Assembly: GCA_964405375.1 (NCBI GenBank)
Contig: CAYONQ010000014.1
Coordinates: forward strand, 1 to 42,311
Source: CAYONQ01 sp964405375
GTDB lineage: Bacteria > Planctomycetota > Phycisphaerae > Sedimentisphaerales > Anaerobacaceae
DNA: 42,311 bases
Reading direction: 5' to 3'
Shown: positions 1 through 8,012 of the stretch, in pieces
Layout: each line of letters starts with the position of its first letter
How positions within the stretch are numbered: position 1 is the stretch's first letter
The notes under the pieces: model-generated
The model's database searches: none
Seen by the model: the letters and a program-made list of their open reading frames with translations, nothing else
What the model was told of the DNA's origin: nothing
Program-made: the position numbers and the translations under genes

Positions 1-95
1 TACCGCTTACGATTTGATTTTTTGTAATTTTAATTTTTGATTTTTTCACCTTATCTCTTACACTTTCTTTAATCTCATTAAGGCGGTACAAAAAA

Positions 96-1358
96 GTGGG
101 TCAGGTTTATCAAAATGTCGGCCATATCGTTTTGATGCTGCTATTGCTCGGTGGTTCCGCCTTTTTTTCGGGGTCGGAGACGGCCTTTTTTAATCTCTCC
201 CGCAGACAAACAAAACTACTACAAGAGTCCAAACACAAACTTCAGAACTTGGCCGGGCGTCTCTCAAGTAAGCCCAGACAATTGATAGGCAGTCTGCTGT
301 TTGGGAATATGGTGGTTAACGTTCTTTTTTACGCCGTGGCCAGCGTACTCACGGTCAGAGTCGGGCAGCAAATTGGTGCTGTCGCCGCTGCAATCACCGC
401 ATCTGTTAGCTTTATCGTGCTGGTGGTCTTTGGTGAGATACTGCCAAAATCTCTGGCTTACACAAATTCCAAGTCTATTAGTGTTATTACGGCGGTGCCG
501 GTGGTTCTATGTGAGCAGATTTTTAGGCCTGTTCTGTTTGTGTTTGGATTCTTGATAGTAGAGCCGGCCCTTCGGCTGCTGCTCGGGCCGGTAAGGCCGG
601 CAGGGGCAATGACCACAGGCGAATTCAAATTACTCATCAAACAGGTGCGGAAACAGGGACTGATTACAGCCGACGAAGATAGAATTCTGGCAGAAATTGT
701 TGAGCTTGGCTTTCTAAAGGTCCGCGACTGTTTACGACCGCGAGTGGATATGATTGCCTGCGAAGTTACGGAATCGCCGCAAGCGGCTCGTAAGAAGATG
801 GAAAAGAACCACCTGACAAAACTGCCTGTTTACGTCGGGTCAATAGATAATATAGTCGGGCTGGTTAGTCTTCGCCGGCTGTTGCTTGAAACCGGCAGCT
901 CGCTGGATAAACTCGTTCAGAAGGTGCATTTCGTTCCTGAGCAAAAGACGGTTGAGTCTTTGCTTGAATTTTTCCGTAAAACGCATACCGACATGGCGAT
1001 AGTCGTGGACGAATACGGCGGCATCGCCGGATTGGTCTGCTTGGAAGATATCGTCGAGGAACTTCTTGGGCCGTTTGAGCCGGCAAGTGGAATTGAACCT
1101 ATCGAGCGGATAGGGCCTTTTGAGTACCGACTGGCGGGTAATCTGCCTATTCACGACTGGGCTGAGACGCTGGGCATAGAACTGGCGGAGACGAGGATTT
1201 CGACAATCGCCGGTTTAGTGACCGCTCTTCTCGGCAAGATACCTAAAAGCGGCGATATTGCTTGCTTGAAGAATTTAAGATTCACTGTCGAAAAAGTGCA
1301 AAAGAGGCGAATCGAAACTGTTATTTTAACGTTTGAGCCGATTAAGGGCAATGACTAA
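96..1358 (+). CDS. CNNM/CorC (HlyC-type) membrane protein with CBS pair
   Basis: Inner-membrane protein of the CNNM/DUF21 family, whose members are linked to Mg2+/Co2+ export (CorC/TlyC, formerly called hemolysin C-like). About four hydrophobic segments fill residues 10-160, with the family's SGSETAFFNLSR signature near residue 25. A CBS-domain pair follows at about 205-325 (including DMAIVVDEYGG and LVCLEDIVEELLG), then a C-terminal CorC/HlyC transporter-associated domain at about 335-415. At 420 aa it is full length for the family. The GTG start is preceded by an AGGCGG ribosome-binding site nine bases upstream. It overlaps the next gene, a shorter paralogue, by eight bases, so the two are probably co-translated. 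The ion carried cannot be read from the sequence. Confidence 0.88.
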   Translation: MGQVYQNVGHIVLMLLLLGGSAFFSGSETAFFNLSRRQTKLLQESKHKLQNLAGRLSSKPRQLIGSLLFGNMVVNVLFYAVASVLTVRVGQQIGAVAAAITASVSFIVLVVFGEILPKSLAYTNSKSISVITAVPVVLCEQIFRPVLFVFGFLIVEPALRLLLGPVRPAGAMTTGEFKLLIKQVRKQGLITADEDRILAEIVELGFLKVRDCLRPRVDMIACEVTESPQAARKKMEKNHLTKLPVYVGSIDNIVGLVSLRRLLLETGSSLDKLVQKVHFVPEQKTVESLLEFFRKTHTDMAIVVDEYGGIAGLVCLEDIVEELLGPFEPASGIEPIERIGPFEYRLAGNLPIHDWAETLGIELAETRISTIAGLVTALLGKIPKSGDIACLKNLRFTVEKVQKRRIETVILTFEPIKGND

Positions 1359-2361
1359 CAGCATAATCCTGATATTGGTAATTGTGCTTTCTGTGGCTGC
1401 TGCCGGACTTTTTGCCGGCGCCGAAACGGGGATGTATCGGCTTAGCCGGCTTCGCTTGCGACTTGGTGTCGAAAAGAAACGGTTGTCGTTTATTCTGCTG
1501 AGCAGGATTATGCACGACAGTCCGGCGCTGCTTTTCTCGATGTTAATAGGGACAAATCTTGCTGAGTATCTCGCTACGAGTATTGTAACTATCTTTCTAT
1601 TGAACAGGCTGCAAAGTGAGCATAGCGCCGAATTGCTTGCAATGTTTCTGGCCGCACCGCTACTATTTGTCTTCTCCGAACTGATTCCTAAAAAAATCTT
1701 CTTCTATCGGGCTGATACCCTTATGCCCCGTCTGTCACCGGTTCTATTCGGATTTCACAAGCTCTTTAGCTGGTCCGGAGTGGTGTGGCTTCTGAAGGGT
1801 TTATCCGGCGTTCTTGCCCGACTAACAGGTTCACCGGTTTCTTCCAAAACGGCAATGAGCGCTGCGCAGCAGTCTCATATCAGGGCAATTCTTCAGGATA
1901 CCCGAGAAGAAAGTTTCCTTAGCCCGGTGCAAACCGATATTATAGGCCGGCTGGTGGATATTTCCAATGTCAGTATAAGGGTGGTGATGACACCTATCGG
2001 TAAAACCTGGACGGTCGATGTAAGTTCCGACAGGTCGGTGCTTTTGGAGAAGCTAAAAAAGTGCTCCTTTACCCGCCTGCCGGTGGTGGACCGCCGGTCT
2101 GCGGGCGTTGTCGGCTTCATAAATATTTATGATTGCCTAAGCTGGCCGGGACAGTTAACTGATTTATATCGATTTGTAAAGCCAATCCGAAAACTCGACG
2201 CAAATACCACCGTTATCGATGCGATAAATGTTATGCAAAGTGAGAAACAAAAAATCGTCCTGGTTACAAGAGCCGGCCACGCCGGCCGGGAAAAGCCGGT
2301 CGGCATCGTAACAATGAAAGACCTGGTTGAAGAACTAATCGGGGAACTTGCTGAATGGTAG
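1351..2361 (+). CDS. CNNM/CorC paralogue lacking the C-terminal CorC/HlyC domain
   Basis: Second CNNM/DUF21 plus CBS-pair protein. It has an N-terminal hydrophobic segment with GAETGMYRLSR (the same signature as the upstream gene), further membrane segments to about residue 165, and a CBS pair that ends at the stop codon (VGIVTMKDLVEELIGELAEW). The roughly 80-residue CorC/HlyC domain of the upstream protein is missing. ATG 1351 is chosen because it sits in an ATG-overlap with the upstream stop; an upstream in-frame TTG at 1333 is possible. Tandem CNNM genes of unequal length occur in bacteria and may form a heterodimer, which is an inference here. The gene ends 50 bases before a convergent gene. 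Confidence 0.85.
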   Translation: MTNSIILILVIVLSVAAAGLFAGAETGMYRLSRLRLRLGVEKKRLSFILLSRIMHDSPALLFSMLIGTNLAEYLATSIVTIFLLNRLQSEHSAELLAMFLAAPLLFVFSELIPKKIFFYRADTLMPRLSPVLFGFHKLFSWSGVVWLLKGLSGVLARLTGSPVSSKTAMSAAQQSHIRAILQDTREESFLSPVQTDIIGRLVDISNVSIRVVMTPIGKTWTVDVSSDRSVLLEKLKKCSFTRLPVVDRRSAGVVGFINIYDCLSWPGQLTDLYRFVKPIRKLDANTTVIDAINVMQSEKQKIVLVTRAGHAGREKPVGIVTMKDLVEELIGELAEW

Positions 2362-2411
2362 CATAACCTTGAACTTTATGTCCCCATTGGATATGTATTA
2401 AGCATCATCCA

Positions 2412-3821
2412 CTACATATCATCATCGATAATCGCTTTCGCTATGTCATTGATTGTCTTGCGGGTCTTGCCATTGGCGTTGTTGGTCAGAATGGAAAATA
2501 TATAATCACCGTCGGAGGTAGTGCATATCCCTGAGAACGACTTGACGCCGCCGACGTAGCCGGTCTTGCCGAGGATTTTGGCTTTGTATTTTTTTTCTTT
2601 GAAGTATTTGGCGATTGTGCCGTCCACCCCCCCTACCGCCAGCGAGTTCTTATAGAGCTGCCAATCCTTGCTTTTGTAAGTATCTAATAATACTTTAGTT
2701 ATAGCGTTTGCGCTGAGTTTGTTTTCTTTGCTTAGGCCGCTGGCGTCATCGATGTAAAATTCGCTTTTATCGATACCGAGGTCCAGCAGATATTGCGAGA
2801 TTACCTCCCTGCCCCCCGCCCAGCTGCCGTTTTTGCCCCCCTGCTGAGTGGAGGTCGCTATGGTCTTAAGCAACGCCTCCGCCGCCAATCCGAAGCTGTC
2901 CTTGTTACATCGTGCCAGGCAATCGGTCAACGAGTTGCTGTATTCTCTAAGCAATCTGAAATTGCAGTTTTCGTCCACTGCTTTTTCTATGAGCTGGCCA
3001 TCTGCATTTATACCCGCTCTGGCTAAATTCTCTGCTAATAAAAATGCGAAAAACGCAGCCGGCCTTTCAACCGTAACACGAACCGGCTGGGATTGTTTGT
3101 AGCATTTGCCTCGCACCGTTATCGCGTTTGTACCGAAGGGTCGGGAGCACCATACGGTATTGGGCGGCCTGGAGGTTGGCTTGCACTTGTTGATAATCTC
3201 CACATAGGACGTCTGGGGCTCGACAGATAGTTTGACCTTGCGTCCGACAGTCTTTGGTGTAACCTCAACACAGTTACCATTATAGTTTAGGCCGCTTACC
3301 TGGCAGGCATACCAGCGATTGAGTTCTTTTTCCGACCAGTTTGGGTGGGTTCGCTGGTCGTCGAATATACTGCTGTCGGCAACAATATCCTTAATGGCTG
3401 TGATACCATTGTTTTTTAGTGCCGCCGCTATATCGTCAAACACCCAGCCATTCTTTCTGTCATATCTATTATCCGTGATTTTGTCGCCCAATAACGGGTC
3501 GCCACCTCCTATGACTACCAGCGTTTGGCCGCAAAGGCCGACCTTTGTTTTGTATTCGTAATCCGCGCCTAAGTGTTTTAATGCCGCTGCAGTAGTAACT
3601 ATCTTCATATTTGAGGCTGGCACCATCGCCCTATTTGCATTGTGATTGTACACGGCCCTGCCGGAATCAGCCCTTAAAATATGAACGGAAAACCGGACCT
3701 TTTTCTGTGAAGATTGGCTGATAATACCGTTAATTCGCCCTGATAGGTCGGCGTCGGTGGCACCGACAAGGCAAACGCTGAATACTGCTGCAACCAGCAA
3801 TTTTTTTATATGAGCTTTCAT
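2412..3821 (-). CDS. dacB: D-alanyl-D-alanine carboxypeptidase/endopeptidase, PBP4 (peptidase S13) family
   Basis: Periplasmic peptidoglycan hydrolase that removes terminal D-Ala or cleaves D-Ala-mDAP cross-links. Counting from the chosen ATG at 3821, residues 1-24 form a signal peptide (Lys-rich start, hydrophobic core, ATDA end). The S13 family motifs are visible: SNMK (SxxK, catalytic Ser70 and Lys73) and GKTG near the C-terminus. At the usual SxN position, before AEALL, the sequence reads SFG, so the Asn seems replaced. The VVIGGGDPLLG stretch is typical of PBP4. Length about 469 aa, normal for the family. An upstream in-frame ATG at 3860 would add 13 residues ahead of the signal peptide and is less likely. 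It is convergent with the CNNM pair and appears monocistronic. Confidence 0.88.
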   Translation of the reverse strand: MKAHIKKLLVAAVFSVCLVGATDADLSGRINGIISQSSQKKVRFSVHILRADSGRAVYNHNANRAMVPASNMKIVTTAAALKHLGADYEYKTKVGLCGQTLVVIGGGDPLLGDKITDNRYDRKNGWVFDDIAAALKNNGITAIKDIVADSSIFDDQRTHPNWSEKELNRWYACQVSGLNYNGNCVEVTPKTVGRKVKLSVEPQTSYVEIINKCKPTSRPPNTVWCSRPFGTNAITVRGKCYKQSQPVRVTVERPAAFFAFLLAENLARAGINADGQLIEKAVDENCNFRLLREYSNSLTDCLARCNKDSFGLAAEALLKTIATSTQQGGKNGSWAGGREVISQYLLDLGIDKSEFYIDDASGLSKENKLSANAITKVLLDTYKSKDWQLYKNSLAVGGVDGTIAKYFKEKKYKAKILGKTGYVGGVKSFSGICTTSDGDYIFSILTNNANGKTRKTINDIAKAIIDDDM

Positions 3822-4036
3822 ACCACAATTTATTATTTCATAAGGGAGATGTGATAGCAAGTAAGTTTCCTGAACAGGCCTTAAGGGATACGGTCTGGCT
3901 GTGTTTATGTCCCAGCCTGTACGAAAAAAAGCTAAAAGACTTGATTACTGATTACAGAGAAGGTATTATTCTGGACTGAATTACAGGATGAAATAAGTCT
4001 GGTTGCCCAGGTATTTTTACTTTAGTTGGTTCTGCT

Positions 4037-5455
4037 ATGCCGGTTATGAAAGTACTTTTTGCTAATCTGCCTACATTTACAAAGGTAGGAAAATTCAACC
4101 GTCCTATTAGATTTCCTACATACAATTATGCAACGCCGGTGATGCATCCTCCATTATTACTTGCTTATGCTGCAGCTTATACACGACAACAAGGGTACAA
4201 AGTTGATTTGGTTGATGCCCCTGTTTTATCTTTAACTGTCGAGGCTTTTTTTGAGAAAGTAAAGAGTTTTATGCCGGATTTTGTAGTCGCAGAAACCTCT
4301 ACACCGTCTTTTAACAGCGACGTTAAAGTATTACAGAAAATTAAGGAAAAGATAAATTGTAAAGTTGTTTTTTTAGGGACACACGTCTCAGCTCTGCCCG
4401 AAGAGTCATTGAAGAGCAACACAGTAATTGATGCGGTTGTTATGGGGGAATACGAATTGCCCCTGGTCGAGTTCTTGAAAAATGGTCCAGTAGGTACTAA
4501 AGGTATAGCATATAGAAGTGATGATGAGAACGTTGTTATAAATGAAAGAAGAGAATATATTGAAAATCTGGATATTTTGCCTTTCCCAGCCAGAGATTTG
4601 GTGCCGAATTATAAATATTTTGATCCTATATTAAAAAATCCCTTTGCTTTTGTTTTATCCGGAAGAGGGTGTCCTTACCGATGTACATATTGCAACTGGC
4701 CTCAAACAATTAGTGGTAGGAAATATAGGTTGCGTTCCTCTGAAAATATAGTAAATGAATTGGAAGATTTGGGGGAAAATTACAATTTTAGAAGTGTACT
4801 TTTTAATGACGACACATTTACTGCTAATCCTTCTCATGTAGATTCAGTTTGTGAGGAAATTCTGCGCAGAGGTATAAAAATTAAGTGGGCAGCTTATTCC
4901 CGTGCTGATTTTAGTAATGAGAAGCTCTTAAAAAAGATGAAAAGAGCAGGTTGTTTCCTTTTAAAAGTAGGAGTAGAATCAGGAGACCAGGATATATTAA
5001 ATAAAATAAAAAAGGGTTATAGAATAGAAAAAATTATCGAGGGAATTAAGACTATGCTCGGAGTAGGTTTTCACGTGCATGCAACATTTGTTATCGGCTT
5101 TCCAGGTGAGACCTGGGAATCAATAAAAAATACTTTAGATTTTGCAAAAAGGTTAAATCCTACAACAGTTCAGTTTAGCTCAGCTATTCCTTATCCTGGA
5201 ACAGAATTTTTCGAATATCTAAAAGAGAATAATTATCTTATTACAGAGGATTGGGATGAGTATATGCCATTAAAACCTTTGATAAAATATCCTAAATTAT
5301 CTCCTGCAGATATTAAACAAGCAATTAAGTATTGCTATCGTAATTATTATTTTAGACCGAAATATATCAAAGTGGGGTTAAAAAGCTTAATGACACAACC
5401 TCATGTATTTTTAGGCAATCTTAAAAAATTTATCACTTTAGTATTCTTTAAATAA
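4037..5455 (+). CDS. B12-binding-domain radical SAM protein of a glycan cluster
   Basis: Cytoplasmic cobalamin-binding radical SAM enzyme. Residues about 30-160 look like a B12-binding Rossmann domain (HPPLLLAYAAAYTRQQGYKVDLVDAP at its start). The radical SAM domain carries the [4Fe-4S] motif C212-x3-C216-x2-C219 (RGCPYRCTYC), followed by a TIM-barrel-like region with GVESGDQDIL and FVIGFPGET, as in the BchE/P-methylase class. Length 472 aa is usual. The family methylates or rearranges unactivated carbons and is common in surface polysaccharide and lipid clusters; the substrate here is unknown. A second possible start is ATG 4046. The gene is AT-rich compared with its flanks, as is the next gene, which suggests acquisition of this section by transfer. 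Confidence 0.85.
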   Translation: MPVMKVLFANLPTFTKVGKFNRPIRFPTYNYATPVMHPPLLLAYAAAYTRQQGYKVDLVDAPVLSLTVEAFFEKVKSFMPDFVVAETSTPSFNSDVKVLQKIKEKINCKVVFLGTHVSALPEESLKSNTVIDAVVMGEYELPLVEFLKNGPVGTKGIAYRSDDENVVINERREYIENLDILPFPARDLVPNYKYFDPILKNPFAFVLSGRGCPYRCTYCNWPQTISGRKYRLRSSENIVNELEDLGENYNFRSVLFNDDTFTANPSHVDSVCEEILRRGIKIKWAAYSRADFSNEKLLKKMKRAGCFLLKVGVESGDQDILNKIKKGYRIEKIIEGIKTMLGVGFHVHATFVIGFPGETWESIKNTLDFAKRLNPTTVQFSSAIPYPGTEFFEYLKENNYLITEDWDEYMPLKPLIKYPKLSPADIKQAIKYCYRNYYFRPKYIKVGLKSLMTQPHVFLGNLKKFITLVFFK

Positions 5456-5476
5456 GGAATTGTTCTTCCAAATTTT

Positions 5477-7018
5477 ATGAAGCAAATAACTGTTTACATA
5501 ATATTAGTCAGCTTTATTTTGTCTATAGTAAGTTTTATTATTGGCATAAAAACAGATGTATCTCTTGGAGATGAGCCCTTTCACTATCAATATGCGTCGG
5601 ATTGGGCAAAAAAAGGCGAAAGACCTGTTTACGCTGAAAATATGCACACTATAGAAGGAGTTTACTACAGGGTATACGAAAATGCTCCATTTTGGCATTT
5701 CTTAATGAGTCGGTTAATTAGATTCTTTCCCGGCCTGAATCCACAATGGATTGGACAGCTAATCCAGGCTACATTCTATTTTTTTCTGATAGTTGGAGTT
5801 TATTTTTGTGGTGCTGAATTATTCGGCTTAAAATCGGGTTTGGTGGGTTTCTTATTGTGCTCAACTCTTCCGATGTTTCAGGCATTTTCAATTATTTATA
5901 TGATGGATTTGCCCGTCGCTGCATTTAGTGCTTGGATTTTATATTTCACATTAAAAAAGGATATATTTTTTGCAGGGTTGTTGTTTGGAATTGCAATAGT
6001 GACAAAAAGGAATGCTTATTTTTTATATCCACTTTTTATTATGATTATAATGCTTTACAAGTCTCGAACGGTTCGAGATATCTTTGTAAGGAAGAAAGTA
6101 AAAGAGGCGTTAATTTTCACTGTTTTAGGGGTCTTATTTTTCCAAATAAATCATTTAAGTTTGGCTTTGGTAAAACAAAGATTTAATGTCGCAATGTTGA
6201 AAAAGGATATCGGGTCGTATGCAGAAGAAAAATTAGTGTATACGAATCCGACTTCTATACTTGAAGAAAATATTGGTGAATCGATAATAGAAACGGGTAA
6301 GAACTGGATAGGAAAAAATAAAAGCAGAGTGTATGCCTTTTCAGATCCGTATAGAAATCCCGATGTTTTAATTACCTTCTTAGGGCTAAGCGGATGGCTG
6401 ATAATCATCGGTTTTTTCCCAAATTATAAAACTGTTTTATTTTGGTCTGTTACTACATATTTTTTATTTGCTCTTGTTTTTTTCTCAGAGGATCCTGCCG
6501 TAAGATATTTTAGCCCTGTTTTCCCTCTTATGGCTGTTTTATCGGGGAACACTTTTAAGAAAATCATTCAGAGAAGAAAGTTACTATGGGTATTAGCTGG
6601 CCTTTTAGTATTACAAACGGCAGGAGTATTAGGGTATGTTTATAAAGAAAGAAAATTTACACAAGGACAAAAGGATGCTATTTTGTTTCTGAAACAAAAT
6701 ACGCCTCGAGACAAAAGAGTGCTCGCCCCTCTTCCTTATTTAGCAATTCATTCAAATGTAAATGTTATATGGGACCGGCCGAGAGATGTATTAAAAGCAT
6801 TATATAGCAAAGAGAATAACGACGGGGAAGTTTGCGAGATTTTGGCAAAATATAATATTCACTATTTAGTTGTACCCTCAGAGCGTATTTATGACGATGA
6901 AAAGGGAATCCACTATGGAGGATATAGGAAAAATCTCGTAAACAGATTAGGAAGCTGTTCCTTTTTAGAAGAAAAATTCAGAAATAAAGAAATGTTAATT
7001 TATGAAGTAGCAAAATAA
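5477..7018 (+). CDS. Multi-pass membrane glycosyltransferase, GT39/ArnT-like (GT-C fold)
   Basis: Probable polyprenyl-phosphate-dependent sugar transferase of the inner membrane. It has about ten hydrophobic segments and the acidic GDEPFHY motif (Asp32-Glu33) in the first periplasmic loop, where GT-C enzymes of the PMT/ArnT type place the catalytic acid. The hydrophilic C-terminus (about 410-513) is the soluble domain common in this class. Length 513 aa fits. It starts 21 bases after the radical SAM gene and ends seven bases before the GT2 gene, so they are likely one operon. Acceptor and sugar cannot be assigned. It shares the AT-rich base composition of the preceding gene. Confidence 0.75.
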   Translation: MKQITVYIILVSFILSIVSFIIGIKTDVSLGDEPFHYQYASDWAKKGERPVYAENMHTIEGVYYRVYENAPFWHFLMSRLIRFFPGLNPQWIGQLIQATFYFFLIVGVYFCGAELFGLKSGLVGFLLCSTLPMFQAFSIIYMMDLPVAAFSAWILYFTLKKDIFFAGLLFGIAIVTKRNAYFLYPLFIMIIMLYKSRTVRDIFVRKKVKEALIFTVLGVLFFQINHLSLALVKQRFNVAMLKKDIGSYAEEKLVYTNPTSILEENIGESIIETGKNWIGKNKSRVYAFSDPYRNPDVLITFLGLSGWLIIIGFFPNYKTVLFWSVTTYFLFALVFFSEDPAVRYFSPVFPLMAVLSGNTFKKIIQRRKLLWVLAGLLVLQTAGVLGYVYKERKFTQGQKDAILFLKQNTPRDKRVLAPLPYLAIHSNVNVIWDRPRDVLKALYSKENNDGEVCEILAKYNIHYLVVPSERIYDDEKGIHYGGYRKNLVNRLGSCSFLEEKFRNKEMLIYEVAK

Positions 7019-7025
7019 AGAAAAT

Positions 7026-8012
7026 ATGATTTCAATAATTATTCCCGTCTACAATAACGAGAAGGCAGTTGCTTTGTGCCTTCAGGCCTTAATGAAACAA
7101 AATTTCGCAAGTAACAGTTTAGAAATAATAGTCGTTGATGACGGCTCAACTGATAATACGGCAGATGTAGTAAAGAAGCATCCTGTAAAGTATATTTATC
7201 AGGGAAATGCCGGCCCTGCAGCAGCAAGAAATACGGGCTGGAGAGCGGCGTCCGGAGAAATTATATGTTTTACCGACTCGGATTGCATTCCGGAGAAAAA
7301 TTGGGTAGAAAAGATAGTGTGCAGATATACATCGGATGATATTGGAGGCGTGGGAGGTTCCTACGGTATTACTAATAAAAACTCATTGCTGGCAAGGTGC
7401 ATACATGAAGAGATAGTTCAGAGACATACGAGAACATCCAGTGAGACAGATTATCTCGGCTCTTTCAATCTCTCTTATAGAAAGAAAGTTTTAGAAGAGG
7501 TGGGCGGATTTAATAAATCTTTTAGGCAACCCAGCGGCGAAGATAACGACCTCTCTTACAGAGTTAAAAAGGCCGGCTATAAGTTAATTTTTGATAAGGA
7601 TATAAAGGTTTCTCATTGTCATCAAGCAAATCTTATTAAGTACCTAAAAGAGCAATATCGCCACGGGTACTGGAGGGTGAAGCTTTACAAACTTCATCCT
7701 GATATGACGAAAGGCGATAGCTACGCTGGTATATCGGATTTCGTCCAGCCTCCTTTGGCAATGGCTATTACAGGGACAACAATCGCCTTTTTCTTTTACC
7801 AGTCGTTGTTCTTTTTCTCTTGCTCAGGGGCAGTGTTGTTATTGGTGTTGCAGTTTCCTATTACTTTAGCAGCAATAAAAAGAAATAAGCGGTATTCATA
7901 CCTATATCTCTTGCCGGTATTATTCTTGAGGGCATTTGCTCGAGGATTTGGTATGCTGGAAGGGATTTGGAGATTCTTTGTCTTAGAGACGTTAAGAAAT
8001 GAAGACAAATGA
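7026..8012 (+). CDS. Family 2 glycosyltransferase with C-terminal membrane segments
   Basis: GT-A fold glycosyltransferase. The N-terminal nucleotide-sugar binding region contains VVDDGSTDNT (about 37-45) and the metal-binding acidic motif TDSD (83-86). GEDNDLSYRV near 178 matches the ED acceptor-base motif of GT2 enzymes. About two hydrophobic segments follow near 240-290 and anchor it to the inner face of the membrane. It is likely to add a sugar to a lipid-linked intermediate of the local surface glycan. Its last 14 bases overlap the start of the sulfatase-fold gene, indicating translational coupling. The sequence at this junction is partly repeated upstream of the gene at 9999. Confidence 0.88.
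   Translation: MISIIIPVYNNEKAVALCLQALMKQNFASNSLEIIVVDDGSTDNTADVVKKHPVKYIYQGNAGPAAARNTGWRAASGEIICFTDSDCIPEKNWVEKIVCRYTSDDIGGVGGSYGITNKNSLLARCIHEEIVQRHTRTSSETDYLGSFNLSYRKKVLEEVGGFNKSFRQPSGEDNDLSYRVKKAGYKLIFDKDIKVSHCHQANLIKYLKEQYRHGYWRVKLYKLHPDMTKGDSYAGISDFVQPPLAMAITGTTIAFFFYQSLFFFSCSGAVLLLVLQFPITLAAIKRNKRYSYLYLLPVLFLRAFARGFGMLEGIWRFFVLETLRNEDK

Noticed and set aside
2362..2411. Terminator between the CNNM pair and the PBP4-type gene
   Set aside because: The 50-base convergent gap shows no clear stem-loop or T-run.
4037..5455. The radical SAM protein as an anaerobic sulfatase-maturing enzyme for the nearby sulfatase-fold gene
   Set aside because: It has a B12-binding domain and only the single N-terminal CxxxCxxC cluster motif, and the sulfatase-fold protein lacks the Cys/Ser such an enzyme would modify.
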